64,000 nt of DNA from Leptasterias polaris. Lineage: Eukaryota > Echinodermata > Asteroidea > Forcipulatida > Asteriidae. A model generated the notes under the pieces. That model saw only the letters and a program-made list of their open reading frames with translations. It had not been told where the DNA came from and did no database searches. Location of the stretch: contig JAZGTN010000013.1 of assembly GCA_037783415.1 (NCBI GenBank), forward strand, positions 806,001 through 870,000, written 5' to 3'. A program made the translations under genes and the position numbers. Below are positions 63,701-64,000 of this stretch, one piece after another (positions within the stretch are counted from its first letter, which is position 1; every line of letters begins with the position of its first letter).

Positions 63701-64000
63701 TTTAGTCTATAAACTAATAATCCACACCAAATAATTTGGCCTTGTCATGTGAGGCGCTTTGGCCATCACCCTTTAAGTTCTTGTTACTCTCATCAAATAA
63801 GAATTATTTACATTTGGAAACTGAGTAATTCTTTACAAATTCACTGAACTCTTTACGCGGTAAGTTTTTATGGTCATTAACTTTTTGGAGTAATTACCAA
63901 AGGTACAACCTGCCTTTAAACACCGCAGTGGTTGGTATATGTATCAATTCAATACACTGTTCCTAATGCTACATCTAGCTTCCCACAAAATTTGGGAAGT
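60770..64000. repeat. GPCR tandem duplication unit C (cut by window end)
   Basis: Continues to the window edge at the point corresponding to ~60376 in unit B. A ~38-bp SINE-tail-like piece (ATAATAATAGTGGCTTCTTA...) is inserted at ~62434 relative to A and B. Confidence 0.9.
61173..62153 (-). CDS. Class A (rhodopsin-like) orphan GPCR, copy 3
   Basis: 326 residues from the first ATG at 62153. Same landmarks as copies 1 and 2 and the same early TAG after RPNQVGV as copy 2. Differences concentrate in TM1, the end of TM6 (MNVICVFLFIW), ECL3/TM7 (NQGKAVSNSLNLVYNMNTVI) and ECL2 (NMACDINRD). Intronless; 3586 bp from copy 2. Confidence 0.9.
   Translation of the reverse strand: MMANISAENNPLLEAVERYEWSFKIGMAQGIIGMVLNTLAWLVIFRTKNLHNMTNYLLAYLAVVDSLYCSKVFFENATWHVQFPESFIAREIFCQTIQSFFILSVAVYSSSYGLCLVTYERYIGIVHPLHYPRLMSVKKVKLYIFISCMMSFLFSSPLLLTTVAGKDNNMACDINRDSIHHIIGISLLVIFSYLFPILFMSWAYYKIQATLKKSAQRLQQQNVQGAALELLQARQNVISMLKIVLGALVVLWTPMNVICVFLFIWTKVLFTNQGKAVSNSLNLVYNMNTVINPIIYVFKNKKFRKGLQDILCCCIGRRFRPNQVGV

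Overview
This is animal nuclear DNA. Genes are split by GT-AG introns, intergenic and intronic DNA is AT-rich, and the window is crowded with minisatellites, tRNA-derived SINEs, LINE remnants and short terminal-inverted-repeat (TIR) elements. The GGGCCCAATTTCATAG-type and TTAAAGGCAG-type TIR repeats look, from memory only, like families common in echinoderms, so a starfish or other echinoderm is my best guess. No bacterial, viral or CRISPR features are visible.

Layout. (1) Positions 1-1362, + strand: the last three coding exons of an aspartate dehydrogenase domain-containing gene (ASPDH), then a probable long 3' UTR. (2) About 1363-6094: intergenic DNA with TIR elements and SINE scraps. (3) 6095-51442, + strand: 33 consecutive exons of GCN1, the giant HEAT-repeat activator of the eIF2alpha kinase GCN2. 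Joined, they give exactly 1800 in-frame codons, about two thirds of the protein. The C-terminal third, including the GCN2-binding region, is not in the window. (4) About 52860-64000: a tandem array of three intronless class A GPCR genes, all on the - strand, in near-identical 3.6-4.3 kb units; the third unit runs off the end. Since GCN1 is incomplete at 51442 with a donor site, the GPCR array is either nested antisense in GCN1 intron 33 (over 12.5 kb) or the locus is rearranged.

GCN1 introns are full of repeats: a ~2.35 kb G-rich 28-bp minisatellite with G-quadruplex motifs on the transcribed sense, 43-bp, 52-bp and 18-bp minisatellites, an array of perfect 16-bp palindromes, two hAT-like elements with clean 8-bp target duplications, several other TIR elements, and a LINE fragment interrupted by a DNA element. 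Near exons 14 and 29, pieces of the exon with its splice site have been copied into the adjacent intron, giving decoy exons.

Functionally, ASPDH is a putative metabolic oxidoreductase, GCN1 a ribosome-bound amino-acid-starvation and ribosome-collision sensor, and the receptors are orphan 7-TM proteins. They share neighbourhood, not an evident pathway. The receptors differ mainly in extracellular and pocket-facing segments while intracellular loops are nearly fixed, the pattern of a young, diversifying receptor cluster.
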